Assembly (NCBI GenBank): GCA_022419385.1
Contig: JAJUBI010000003.1
Span: 2,852,001 to 2,916,000 of the forward strand
From: Paraconiothyrium sp. Pb-2020
Taxonomy: Eukaryota; Ascomycota; Dothideomycetes; Pleosporales; Didymosphaeriaceae
Direction: 5' to 3'
DNA: 64,000 nt
Part shown: positions 35,430 through 45,665 of the stretch, piece after piece
Numbering within the stretch: the stretch's first letter is position 1
How the letters are laid out: each line of letters starts with the position of its first letter
Translations under genes and position numbers: made by a program
Notes under the pieces: generated by a model
Told to the model about the DNA's origin: nothing
The model's input: the letters and a program-made list of their open reading frames with translations, nothing else
Databases searched by the model: none

Positions 35430-35975
35430 ACGGTATGGGTAGACAAAATCTCTGTTGGTAGATGTAGATACACCATGCACACATTATATGTCATGCACTA
35501 CTCATCAGTGTGGAAGTTAAACGGACTGAAGTCGAAGTGAAATATGAAATTTTATTCAAAGATCGTGGGGTATGCTACTCGTGACATCGTATATACATGC
35601 CTTTGTAAGGTATAATATTCATGAAGGCCGTCAAGCGTCTCGCGTGAACAAACAACATCAGAAAGAGAAATAAAAAAAGGTAATGAGTGTCAAGGTGGAA
35701 ATGGAAGAAAGAGGAAGTTATGGAAACAGCTCCAAACTCCTCACCAGAGGAGGCCACTGTCGTGTGCGCCATCCGAATACCGTGAAATTACCATCCACAA
35801 CCCACCCAAGCCGGACGAAAGGGGTATATGGCAAGGCATCGTCCAGCTCCAAACCCATCCAGACCAAGGAACTCCAAGCAACATGCAAAGACCGAGCTTT
35901 TCCTCACCGTTTCCACCAGTGATACAGTTGACAAGACACAGTACAGTACGCCGACAAACACCGCTTTTCCCAGTC
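35430..35975. other. Convergent 3' intergenic region
   Basis: Between the 3' ends of the MFS transporter and the F-box-like gene. Contains A-rich stretches near 35650-35710; no gene is supported. Confidence 0.6.
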
Positions 35976-37667
35976 CTATGCGGCGACACCAAGAGTACGA
36001 TGGAACATTGTCCCCCGGAAGAGTCTCTTGACGTGGTCGCCTCCAAAGAAGCTCTCTTTCGCATGTCCATTTGTCTTTCGCAGCGTGCTCTTTGGCCTCC
36101 CCAACCAGCGGCTCAAGCTATGCTGTCCCCTCTCCTTGCTGTGATCCTCGATCGCAGCATCAACCTCCTCTAGTAGTGGGCCCATGATTCTTGGCTCTAT
36201 GTTGATAGGACTAAGCACAATAGGCACATCCATGACCTCCTCTGCGTTGCTCTTCCACCGCTCGCTCCCGCTGATCAGCGTCAGCGGCTCCAGTGCATCA
36301 TCCCAATTCCCTTGTCGAAGCTTGACGTCCTCGAAATTAAACTCCACAAGCGAGCGGCGGTGCTTATGGATGAAATCTGAGATCTGAGAGGAGTCCATAA
36401 TGGCGTTTTCGAGCTCCATGTGGCGCAGACGGGAGAAGCGAAGGGGGCGTGGGCCGCGCACTTCGCCACGTTGGGAGGGGTGCATGTAGTCTGTCTCGAT
36501 GGGTAACATGCAAGGTTCCTTGTCCAGGCTTAGTGGTGAGGGTCCGCGCGCGCCTTTCCAGCGAAAGGAGAGGCGTGTCAAGCCCCGAGACAGTGTACGC
36601 AGGTACGCGTGAAGAATGCGGAGCTGCTCGACGGACTGCATCTGGTGTTTCGGAGACTGAGACTTGGAGACAGACTCCATGCATATCGAGAGACTGCGTA
36701 TTTGGGTCCAGCGTTTTGCGGATGATGGTGTGCTGCCGAAACCGTGCATGGGGTGTAGGTAAAGAAGGCCGCCAGGGTGAATGGGATGGAGGGACAGGGA
36801 AGCGAGACTGTACATGGGACCGCGCTCAACAGCGATACGTAGGGAAATGAGAGCGTAGTCTACAACACTGCGACGGTGGGAAGGGGCATTGTCGTATCCG
36901 GGACATGAGACCTTGAGGTGAGTGAGGTTAACGAGTTCAGAGAAGGCAGCGACAAAGGCCGGAACATTGGTTGCAGCGTGAAACAGTGGTGGATATTGTT
37001 GGATGAGCAGGTTGGTCATTTCCAAAGAACCGTACTTGGGTGTCTTTTCGCGGCCAAGCACGTTCGATGGTGTCTGTAATTGCGGCTCGTAGATGAACTG
37101 CTTCTCCGCGCCAGTCTCTGGGTCAACGATGGGCGGTAGCAGAGTCTCTGGGGTGTGAGGCATGTGGAAGGTAAACGTCTTGACATGGCGGCCTATGCGT
37201 GATAGAGCCTCGACGCGCGCTGGCTTGGAGAAGGTGGAAGGCTTAAAGGTCGTGGTAAGGGATGCAAATTGGACAGGCGCCGCCCGCGTCGCAAAGTCAT
37301 GGCACACCAGACGGAAGTTGGGGAGATCTTCTTGCTCGAGATGGGCCAAGAGGTTGTCGCGGCAAGTGTCGTTGAGCCAGAAGCGCAAGAAAGATGAGCT
37401 CGTCGACAGTACCAGGTTACATATCGAGCCAATGGAGCTGTTGGAGCGGGTCGCTGAGCAAGTCAACACTTGGTGTTCGCCGGGGCAAGCACATAGGGTT
37501 ATCTCACATCGACCGCGCACGGTAGTTGCAGGTGTCAGTGGAATTTCACCAAACAGGAGCCTCGAACTTGACCGCGAAGCGGACGTGGCCGCACTGGCAT
37601 AGCTACTGTGGCTCTCGCCCGACACCGTGCGCTTGAGCGCCGGTGGTGTTCGCGGAGGTGAATACAT
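35976..37667 (-). CDS. F-box-like protein
   Basis: Minus-strand gene starting at the ATG at 37667. The frame is open throughout (563 residues), but 37454-37507 looks like a 54-nt in-frame intron (donor GTGAGA, acceptor TTGCTCAG). Removing it gives 545 residues. The N-terminus is Ser/Thr/Pro-rich. A segment resembling an F-box lies near residues 100-125 (LLAHLEQEDLPNFRLVCHDFA), followed by alternating leucine-containing stretches such as LRHMELENAIM and SLVEFNFEDVKL that could form irregular leucine-rich repeats. F-box proteins act as substrate adaptors of SCF ubiquitin ligases; the substrate is unknown. The C-terminus is basic (SRWLGRPKSTLRKTNGHAK). Confidence 0.72.
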   Translation of the reverse strand: MYSPPRTPPALKRTVSGESHSSYASAATSASRSSSRLLFGEIPLTPATTVRGRCEITLCACPGEHQVLTCSATRSNSSIGSICNLVLSTSSSFLRFWLNDTCRDNLLAHLEQEDLPNFRLVCHDFATRAAPVQFASLTTTFKPSTFSKPARVEALSRIGRHVKTFTFHMPHTPETLLPPIVDPETGAEKQFIYEPQLQTPSNVLGREKTPKYGSLEMTNLLIQQYPPLFHAATNVPAFVAAFSELVNLTHLKVSCPGYDNAPSHRRSVVDYALISLRIAVERGPMYSLASLSLHPIHPGGLLYLHPMHGFGSTPSSAKRWTQIRSLSICMESVSKSQSPKHQMQSVEQLRILHAYLRTLSRGLTRLSFRWKGARGPSPLSLDKEPCMLPIETDYMHPSQRGEVRGPRPLRFSRLRHMELENAIMDSSQISDFIHKHRRSLVEFNFEDVKLRQGNWDDALEPLTLISGSERWKSNAEEVMDVPIVLSPINIEPRIMGPLLEEVDAAIEDHSKERGQHSLSRWLGRPKSTLRKTNGHAKESFFGGDHVKRLFRGTMFHRTLGVAA

Positions 37668-38918
37668 TCGGATGTGTCATGAAGGTACAATGGTGACGGT
37701 AAAAAAGGATGGTTGCGCTGGATCTATGGTTCGCAAAAGTAGCAGAGCTTCGGAAACAATGGAAACCTGAGGATGGCATGCTCCCGCGCATATTTACTGT
37801 GGACGGCGACGTTGTGCAGTTCCCCACTCCTCCACGTGAGATGCAGGTGTGAGTCAAAGACGACGGCCATGTCGGGCAACGCAAGTCTGCCAACTGCTGG
37901 ATTCGGGCTGAAGATTGCTGTGCGAAAACACGACCATCTCGCGGTGCAAGAGCGTGTTCTTATGTATCTTGGACGTGTTCGACGCGACGATTCGACCTCT
38001 GCTGCAGCCCCGCTTGCAGCCTGGAGCCGGGCCTGAAACGTTTCGAGGGCTGGGCCAATCGCACGGCGGGATGCGCGGGAAGCAGGCGCTTTCCCACGCA
38101 GTAGCTCGCCGTCGCCCTGCAGGACGCCTGGGAAGGCCGTGGCTGGGCGCAGAAGACCGGTGAGCATTGGTCGCGTCTGTTTCTGTGACGCGCCGCGGGC
38201 ACTTTCTCGACACGCGATTCGACAACAAACAAGGAAACATGCACATGTCTTGATTCTGTGCGGTTTCGAGCCGTGGGCCGATAAGATGGAGATAGCTAGC
38301 CGTTATCGATACCGTGGCCGTGTCCAACACCACGACGCCATCGTGGACTGCTTCTTCGAGACAGTGCGAAGTCACCGAGTGATTCCGGATTTGCCTGCGG
38401 GCTCGCTTCTTGTCGCACCAGACCACCCATCAACATAGCCACGCGCTGTCGACCCCGCCGCACTTCTTTACGCGTATCCCCGTCGCCACATCGCGAACTC
38501 TCCGCGCTCTGCTTACATCCCGGCCGGCAACACAGCCGTAACCCTAGCATCTCGCCATCCACGCGAAAATGCCTCACTTGCAGCACAGTGTCCCACCCAC
38601 AACTTGCCGTATATCGCCGGGCTCAAACACTGTCGGGCGCAGAAGGTAACGGTAGACGAAGCTCCATCAAAACATTGTTACGATTGGATATCAGCTACCA
38701 GCACACAGACCCCCACCAGATCTTGTTTCGTTTCACCGACCCCTCCCAACCCTGACAAGGCGGTATAGCAGACCGAATGATTGGACCACACGCGTGCGGT
38801 TGCGACTCGCCTGTCCATATATACATCTTCCCTCGCAGTCTGCGAACGCATGCGACCTTCCTGAGGCCCACAGGCATATGTATGCTGTTTTACTCGCATC
38901 CTCCCACTCCTATGCCTC
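37668..38918. other. Intergenic: F-box gene promoter and arrestin 3' flank
   Basis: About 1.25 kb holding the upstream region of the F-box-like gene and the 3' flank of the second arrestin. Several open frames overlap here but none resembles a known protein. Confidence 0.55.
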
Positions 38919-40464
38919 TTATCTTCGTTTCTCATCCGAGAACCTAGGCGCATCCTCCGGAGGAGGAGGCTCATAGTTTCCTCTGTTGCCGTTGATGGGT
39001 GGCAGATCCTGCCCGATAGCTTCCTCGTAAGTAGGCGGCGCATCGTCGTACGCAGGCGCCCCCTGTTGGGGCGAGCCCTGTACAGGCGGAAACGCGTTCG
39101 GAAAGCCGCTCTGTTGCGTCGGCGTGGTAGGCGTATGTGACATCTGGGCCGCGTCCAGGCTTTGTCCCGCCGCGGGCTTCAGCTTCGTGTCTGCCCCTAC
39201 GAGCGTAGCGTCGAGCAGCGCCTTTGGTGGAGCGATGCCCGAGTAGACTTTAACGGGCAGGCGAAGCGGGAGGACGACGAGCTGGTCCTCGCCGTGGTTG
39301 TATGAGCCGTAGCCTATGCCGACGCGCACTTCAAGCTCGTAGAACCGGCTTAGATTACACGTTGTGAATGTTGGGGCTACAGAGTTGGGTATGGCCTTGC
39401 CGGACCAGTATTCTGGGTTGATGGGAATCTCTGTACCGACTGGGTCTGAGGGCGAGCCGATGGGGATAGCCATGTTGCTCATGCTGGCTAGGATCCAGCT
39501 GTTCGACTCTGTCCTTGTTACCTCGTGCGCCCGAACTTTGGTGTAGCCTATAAGCTCGATTTGAAGCATTTGCAGATATACGTTCTTTGTGCGCTCGCTC
39601 ATATTCTTCACAAGGAGTCTCAATGGTATATCTTGGTTCGCTGCAAGGATGGCAGGATTTGGGAGGCGTGCATCAACGGTTACACGTGGCGTCGTAGTGG
39701 CAGTCGGTGATGTAGGGCCCGAGGAAGTTTTCCTGTCGAAGATGCCTTTCTTCTTGCCCACGGCGGGACTCTGGAAATTCTCTAGGAACTGATGTTGTCT
39801 CCTCGCGTATGCCTCGCCGTCTGCTGCTGCTGGGCGAGGGGGTTCGATGGGCAGCAGAGTGAAATTGGCTGTAGCTCTTGGGTTCTCCTTGTAGAACTGA
39901 GGCACATTCACCGTCACCTTTACATAGTATCTTATCTCTGCTTCGCCCGGAAAGCCGCTCAAGGACGGTGGAAGGGTTGTCTTCATGTGTTGCGTGGGTG
40001 ACTTGGCTACCTCGGGTACCATGTTTGCGAAGGAGACGTTCGTGGTCAGGCTATTCTGCTGCTGACATTGAGTATTGAGTGGGATCTATCGAATCATCAG
40101 TACGTTTCCAAGCTGTGTGAAATAAGCGACAGACCTTAAATTTGAAAGGGTACTCGTAGTTTCCCGAGTTGATGGTGAAGCTGGCTTTGGAATTGACATC
40201 CTCCGGGCGCGTATTAGCTGGCCATACTACCTGCGTCTTGTATAAGAACTTGTGAACCTCCAACACAGGCCTCTGTTTGTCCGGCCGATCCGGCCTCACG
40301 GGTGCTAGCAATCTCGTGCGCGACTCTCCTTCAAGCTTGACAACTATGCTGGTGACATTGCCCGGGTTTGGGACTCGCAGAAGGACTTTACCGCTAAGAA
40401 CATCGAGGTTGGTGTAGTGCTGTGGACCGTCATGCGGTTGGTCGAGGTGGAGCTGGACGAGCAT
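38919..40464 (-). CDS. Arrestin-domain protein with PPTY motif
   Basis: Second arrestin-related adaptor in the window, 498 residues. Exons 40464-40135 and 40085-38919, separated by a 49-nt GT-AG intron. The N-terminal beta-sandwich carries NLDVLSGKVLLRVPNP, VKLEGESRTRLL, VHKFLYKTQVVW and SGNYEYPFKFK. The second half carries RYYVKVTVNVP and a C-terminal arrestin-like region (LRLLVKNMSERTKNVYLQML, YELEVRVGIGYGS). Near the C-terminus are Pro/Gln-rich stretches and APPTYEEAIG, whose PPTY is a PPxY ligand for Rsp5/Nedd4-type WW domains. It most likely recruits a ubiquitin ligase to membrane cargo. It is clearly distinct in sequence from the arrestin at 14798-16548, so the two are not a recent duplication. 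Confidence 0.9.
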
Positions 40465-41113
40465 GGCGGTTGCTACCCCTCACACGATATTATCTCTTAG
40501 AGGCTGATCTGTTTGCTTTGTTAAGGTAATGTCGCAAGCGCCTGGTTAGAGTGGGCGACACATGTCAAACGTTTTATGCTCAGGCGGGAGTCGCAAACAA
40601 GGACTCAGTATATGCGCTGGATGAAGTTTTGTCAAAGCTTTAGACACAGCCGTAAGACGCGTAGTCAGTATGTTGCTGTGAATATGGCTCAGAGGCACGG
40701 AAGTTCGGAGGGGCTTTTTCGCGGCCCAGCTTGGTTCCCCCGCACACGTCATGCTGGGCAAGCTCGGGAAAGTCCAAACAAGTGCCATTGTCTACGTTGG
40801 TGGAATTATGTAGTTTCTCTTGTAGAGTGGAGAGTAACTTTGAACGCATCTCTCTCATTCCAGTGCTCGAGATCTGCGGGCTGGAGAGCATCTCTCTCCG
40901 GCGTGGCGTTCGCTTTGCGCGAGCCTCCGCCGCCTACCATCAAGCACAGCCACGGCCGCAGCTCGCGGGAACCCTTGAATTCGCAGACCTTCCCCAACGT
41001 GACAACATGCGCTCGCCCAAGCTAAGGCTAACTCGACAGCTGATGCGCAATGCATTGGGGGCCGTCACATATTGCTACTCTTCTGAGGCAGGTCGCAGAG
41101 ACGGCGGAATTGC
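40465..41113. other. Intergenic: arrestin promoter and lipase 3' flank
   Basis: Upstream region of the second arrestin plus the 3' flank of the TGL2-like lipase. Frames are present but none resembles a known protein. Confidence 0.55.
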
Positions 41114-42692
41114 TCAGAGGCCTTCTTTTGCCAGCATGTCTGTAGTCAGAGTCAGCAGGAACACGAGTGACAAGATGAACGAGGTTTCAAGATGATGACA
41201 GGAGAATTTGGAAGGCGCGCTGCACTGCAACGTAACAACGTGGGCTTGTCCGACGTACCTGCGATATCGAGATAGAACGCAATGGCGTTGAAGCTGCCCC
41301 GAGTCAGCATTCTCGACCCTGTATCGAGGGACTTGGCGAACACTCACTTCCGCTTGCTGCCAGTAAGCTCCCAGAAAAACCACTTCAGTCGGTTCGTCCA
41401 ATTTATCAGGTCCAGGTGGCTAACACCAATCAGCGTACCTTTGTAATCTCCCCACTGGCTCGATGCCACACTGCGCATGTCAGTCACGCACTTCTCATGA
41501 TAGCCAAAAATCGGACATACCTGACAAGCCCATCGTTGATTCCACCTTCTCTCTCTTTGATGATTGAGTGTGACATGGCAAATACGGACCAGGACGATGG
41601 CTCCAAGCTTGCGCCGTACGAGTAGTACCTGAGATCCAATTATTTGTGGCCGGTGAGAAGCAGAATAACGCTCACTTTATGCCCTCTACATCTGGCGTTT
41701 TCTGGTTGAACTCCATTTGCATATATTTGCGTGTCAGCTGGGAGAAAGCACCTGTTTCTAGACCAAAGTGCTCCATAATCCGGTACAGTCTACGAATCTG
41801 ACGGGCTGTTCAATGTCAGAGTGTCTTCTACGGACGAAGAAGTCACTCACGGCCTATGGTATCGAACATGTAGTCTGCGAAAGCGCTGCCCCGATGCGGT
41901 GTCGCGATTGTCGTCAATGACAATACCTTGACATTATCGGGCTTCAGGCGACTGATCATGTAACGTGAGTCGAGTCCACTATAATCATTCAGCTCAGTCC
42001 CTTGTCTAGGAACGATTCGTTTACCCCTGCCTGAGGATTAGCAAACATCCCCGAAGAACTCTCTTCTCGACCACGCACCATGCTATGGCTATCCCAAATT
42101 AGCGTATGATTCTCTTACTACGACCAAAAGGCGCTGTACTTACGCGATGATGTTCACAGCCTTCCCTCGTGCCTTTTGTGCGATGTCCTCAGCCAACCGT
42201 GCAGCTCTAGCCTCGATGCTTCCAGAGGGCGGGACAGCCGCCACGATGACCTCGATGCCCTTTGCTGACAACGCATCTCTTATCCCTCTCCAGTATTGTA
42301 CTCCTGGAAGAAATTGACCTGCAAGTCGGAGTTCATCGAAACCAAGGAGGCCGTGGGCAAGTATTATGGTATGTTTCTACGGGACGATCAGATCGAGGGA
42401 TCGCATCAAGCGGAAAGTCAACATACGGGAGTATCTGAGTAGCATTAGCAGTATCTATGTAGGCATATATGATAACTGTACCATATTTCTGCCTTACCAC
42501 CGCATATTCGTCTTTCAAGATGCGTCCAATGTCCTGCAGCCGCGGATCTTCTTTTCGTATCTGCGCACTGCTGAACGCTCTTCGCGCGAAGGGTATGAAG
42601 ATGGCGCAATTTGATATTCGTAGCGAGCAAAGTCTCGCATATACAACTGGCCGTATCATTGGTATACGTGCATTGTTCGATAGTGCGAACAT
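41114..42692 (-). CDS. TGL2: TGL2-type triacylglycerol lipase (11 exons, microexons)
   Basis: Alpha/beta-hydrolase of the yeast Tgl2 family, a mitochondrial lipase acting on short-chain acylglycerols. Exons: 42692-42482, 42434-42427 (8 nt), 42376-42144, 42088-42079 (10 nt), 42026-42025 (2 nt), 41978-41851, 41805-41676, 41628-41521, 41470-41348, 41293-41259 and 41139-41114, giving 337 residues. All introns are GT-AG; nine are 45-55 nt and the last is 119. The N-terminus is basic and ends in FARRAFSSA, a likely mitochondrial presequence (ATG 42692 or 42659). Then come ILAHGLLGFDEL, the nucleophile elbow AHSMGGLDSRY, the acid-loop region INDGLVSVASSQWGDY, and GVSHLDLINW with the expected histidine. 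Serine, aspartate and histidine of a catalytic triad are thus all present. The elbow is assembled across the 10-nt and 2-nt exons. RNA evidence would be needed to confirm those two. Confidence 0.88.
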
Positions 42693-43211
42693 ACCTGTTG
42701 CCGAGCTTTCTATTAAAGTTCTGAGATGACGTAACAGCACGCGCACGATGCGACCGGGGTCTAGGTGCAGTTGTATGCCATGCTCACAAGGCACGACGCT
42801 GCATGTCTTGATGATCACGACGTGTACGCATCACCGTTTCCGGTGGCTGCAACATGCTTTGGATACAACAAGGTCCATAGTACAGGTCGGGTAATTAGTT
42901 AGAACTAACAGTTGCAACCTCACGTACCGCCTTTCCCGTACCAGGCATTAACTCTTCTGAAGTGCTCTATTTTGTTCGGTAAAGATTGATAAACATGATG
43001 CATGAGTGCGCGTAACAAGTTGTTCAAAGTCATCGTGATATTCATGTTCCGTCTACAAATCTCCTAGGCTACGTCACTATTTGCCAGTATGAAGTACGTA
43101 AATCCTGATGGGCCTCTTCTACTTCCTGAACGAATCAACTCAAGATACATGTGCTCGATAGAATTCAGATTGGCAGGCCTTGTGCACTGTTCTAGTTTGT
43201 CGGATAACAGC
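42693..43211. other. Intergenic: lipase promoter and VMA10 3' flank
   Basis: Upstream region of the TGL2-like gene and 3' flank of the V-ATPase subunit G gene. No gene is supported. Confidence 0.6.
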
Positions 43212-43809
43212 TCAGTCCCGTCCTCGCGGCGGCTCGGGTTTCGCATTTGAGGCAGCCTCGATAAGCTGCTCTACGACCTTGGATCCAGACTTCTTGCCGA
43301 TGTCGTCAATCTCCTTGACTTTGCCGTCGGTGTCCTTCTTCGCATCGTCCTCAGCCTTCTTGTTGCCAGAGCTGTGCTGTGCAGCCGTTAGCGCATGTTC
43401 CCCTATAGACGGAAGTGTTGTAACGGACCTCCTTCTCGAACTTCTGGAACTCATCCTCCTTCTCCTTTCGGTAGTCCTCGATCTCCTTCTGCGCTTCGCT
43501 CCGGGCGTCCTTCACTCGCTTCGTGCGGTCTGGTGGGGTCAGCACAATGGCGGAGATATCGAAATAGCTGCGTACATTCCCTTGCTATGAATGGTCAGTC
43601 ACATGCTCCCAGCAGATTCAAGGCTAGGACATACCTTGCTGGACAATCTTCTGTGCTTCCCGCTCGGCCTAGGTACTGTATGAGCTCCATGTATGTCGAA
43701 GTGGGTTGGGTGCCTTACGTCAAGCAGCGTCTGAATTCCTGCGGAATTTTGGGCGGACTAAAAGCTGTCAGGTCCGAGTGAGGATTGTAGAGTCAAACAA
43801 ACTGACCAT
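43212..43809 (-). CDS. VMA10: V-type ATPase subunit G
   Basis: Peripheral-stalk subunit G of the vacuolar proton pump (V1 sector), which pairs with subunit E. Exons: 43809-43807 (the ATG alone), 43757-43719, 43668-43635, 43584-43576 (9 nt), 43529-43429 and 43376-43212, giving 116 residues, close to yeast Vma10. The reading begins MSAQNSAGIQTLLDAEREAQ and continues KIVQQAREYRTKRVKDARSE, the conserved basic helix of the family. The 9-nt exon supplies the residues between QQ and YRTKR; leaving it out would lose ARE. The rest is a charged helix (AQKEIEDYRKEKEDEFQKFEKE) and a C-terminal KVVEQLIEAASNAK stretch. Introns are 46-52 nt, GT-AG, with CTGAC-type branch points in several. It is head-to-head with PET117. 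Confidence 0.92.
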
Positions 43810-43983
43810 GATGGGCGTGTAAAGTGTGGTGGTTATTACTAGCTAGTAGAGTCGAGGGCTCATGGAAGGTACAGCGCAGGCGGAGGACCGCCAAGCTGGA
43901 GGCCCAAGCTCCTTCTGCCCAAAAGTCTCTCTCCACCGAGAGACTTCCGCACCGCTCACTCAATCCTCACCAATACCGCAAAT
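43810..43983. promoter_or_regulatory. Compact bidirectional promoter VMA10/PET117
   Basis: Only 174 bp separate the two start codons, so 5' UTRs and promoter elements of both genes must fit in it. No TATA box is evident. Confidence 0.6.
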
Positions 43984-44303
43984 ATGTCGCGCGCATCTAA
44001 GCTCACGCTTGCTACGACCTCGCTCGGTGCAATTGGCATCGTCATCTTCGTCCACTACTCTCAGCGTGCAGAGAAAGCAGTATGAGCAGGAAGGTGCCTA
44101 CCTCTGTCCACACTTTGACTGACAGCTATGTCCAGGCTATGCATGCTGGTGTCATTCGTGACTACGAGCAACAGCGACTGAAGCGTGAGAGACAAGCCGA
44201 TTTTGAGATGCAACGGGCGCTGGAGCAGGAATACAGGAAGATGCAGACGGTTTCAGATGGTGGAGGGCCAGCACCACAGCAAAGCGGCGGTACAGCATCA
44301 TAG
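43984..44303 (+). CDS. PET117: Cytochrome c oxidase assembly protein Pet117
   Basis: Small mitochondrial inner-membrane protein needed for cytochrome c oxidase assembly (heme a synthase Cox15 oligomers in yeast). Exons 43984-44079 and 44136-44303, joined in phase 0 across a 56-nt intron, giving 87 residues. The N-terminus MSRASKLTLATTSLGAIGIV carries one membrane helix, followed by IFVHYSQRAEKA and the family signature MHAGVIRDYEQQRLKRERQ. A helical, charged region and a Gly/Pro/Ser-rich tail complete it. It is divergent from the V-ATPase subunit G gene. Confidence 0.92.
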
Positions 44304-45665
44304 CAGCGGCCCTGATCTAGTTGCGTAACTCGAGAGAGCTGAGAGCTAGAGCATTCGAAAATCGAGGCCTGTATACGCTACAGCCACAGCTGTTTCAGCC
44401 TGGCACGCCCAGCTCCCCTCGGCGGCATACAACGACGTTGAGATAGCCTTCATGGCTTGACAATTCTCCGATCAGCATGCAAGGGGTTTGTTTCCAGGTA
44501 GCCTGATTCCAGCCTGAGGGAATTTGTGGTGGCAGTGGACTGCGACTGGGACTGCGACTGAGCAACACCCTGCAAATGGTTCCATGAGCTGGACGCGGCT
44601 GTGACTGGCTCCAGCTACTGGAAGCTCACCGGAGTACAATGACCACGGTCCTCCGATGAGCAATGAACGGGACAATCGACTTATTTGCAGTACCGACTTT
44701 GGGCAGGCATGCAGCCTTGCTTATAGAGATTTACAAAGCAATGTCGGTTTCGGCTGGTATGGTCGCCAAAGAATCCCAATATGTATTCACGTCTTTTAAA
44801 TGTGCTCAATTGGCATCACCAGCTGGCTCTTCAACAGTGTCGTCAGAACATTTTGAAAGTATTCTTCAAGGTCTCTGGCTCGTGTCACAGATGGAGCGTG
44901 AACTCTTGAAGAAGATACAAGCTCGCACTACTGGCTTGGCTTCCATAACGCACACGGCATACACGCTGTAAATTCGGAGCCAAGCGCACGATTGCGCTCA
45001 TAGCTGCAAGGGGTCCCGTTCGGTATTGCACAACAACCGCAAAAATGGAAGTTGTTTGTGCTGGTTGCTTTAACGGGAAGGCGCACATCGTCATAGATGG
45101 CAAAATGGTGATGCTTCTTAGTCCTGATTTCTCCAGAAAGCTTCTACGTCCGCCGGAAATTGGCGTCATGAAGTCATGGCTTGGCAATCGGATCATGGAC
45201 TCCGAACTTGCTCTTACCAACGCAACTCTATTACATTACGATAGTTGAACCGGCTTACGATAATCATTACCCTGAAAACCGGTGGGTCAAGTGATCGATA
45301 CCAAGTCAGATTATCTCAATCGAGGACAGTCTTCAGCGGCGCAGCACCTTTTCGGTGAACCCTATTTGTCGAGGCGATTTCTCCGCTCGTGGCTTAGCGC
45401 TGCCAAGGTCTTAAGATGAATTGTGAATCCGCTGTATTTCCGCCGTGTGCAGGGCAGTGCACTATGTCATGGTGTTTGCCTCTTTCCATATAATCCGTCT
45501 CTGAGCCAGTCTGTCCTCCCTCAATCTTAACTCTTCGCCAGATAGATTGTACACAAGAAAGAACTGGTTGACTGCCATTGAGAAAACGTCGACTGGGTTT
45601 CATCTATCACGCCCACCCACACGCGACACCAACATCACGGACAGTTGCCACACCACAACGCCATC
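44304..45665. other. Gene-free 1.4 kb
   Basis: Open frames such as those at 44663-44971 and 45045-45248 have no recognisable family features. The distal part is the promoter of the gene at 45666. Confidence 0.5.

Noticed and set aside
41979..42078. Single intron with a GC donor (GT/GCGTGG) as alternative to the 2-nt exon in TGL2
   Set aside because: It keeps the frame but gives HSMVGLD, losing the elbow glycine after the serine, and the GC donor context is poor. Not excluded without RNA data.
44663..45248. Two open frames (102 and 67 codons) between PET117 and the glycoprotein gene
   Set aside because: No motifs, no support from splicing, and the second overlaps a longer antisense frame.
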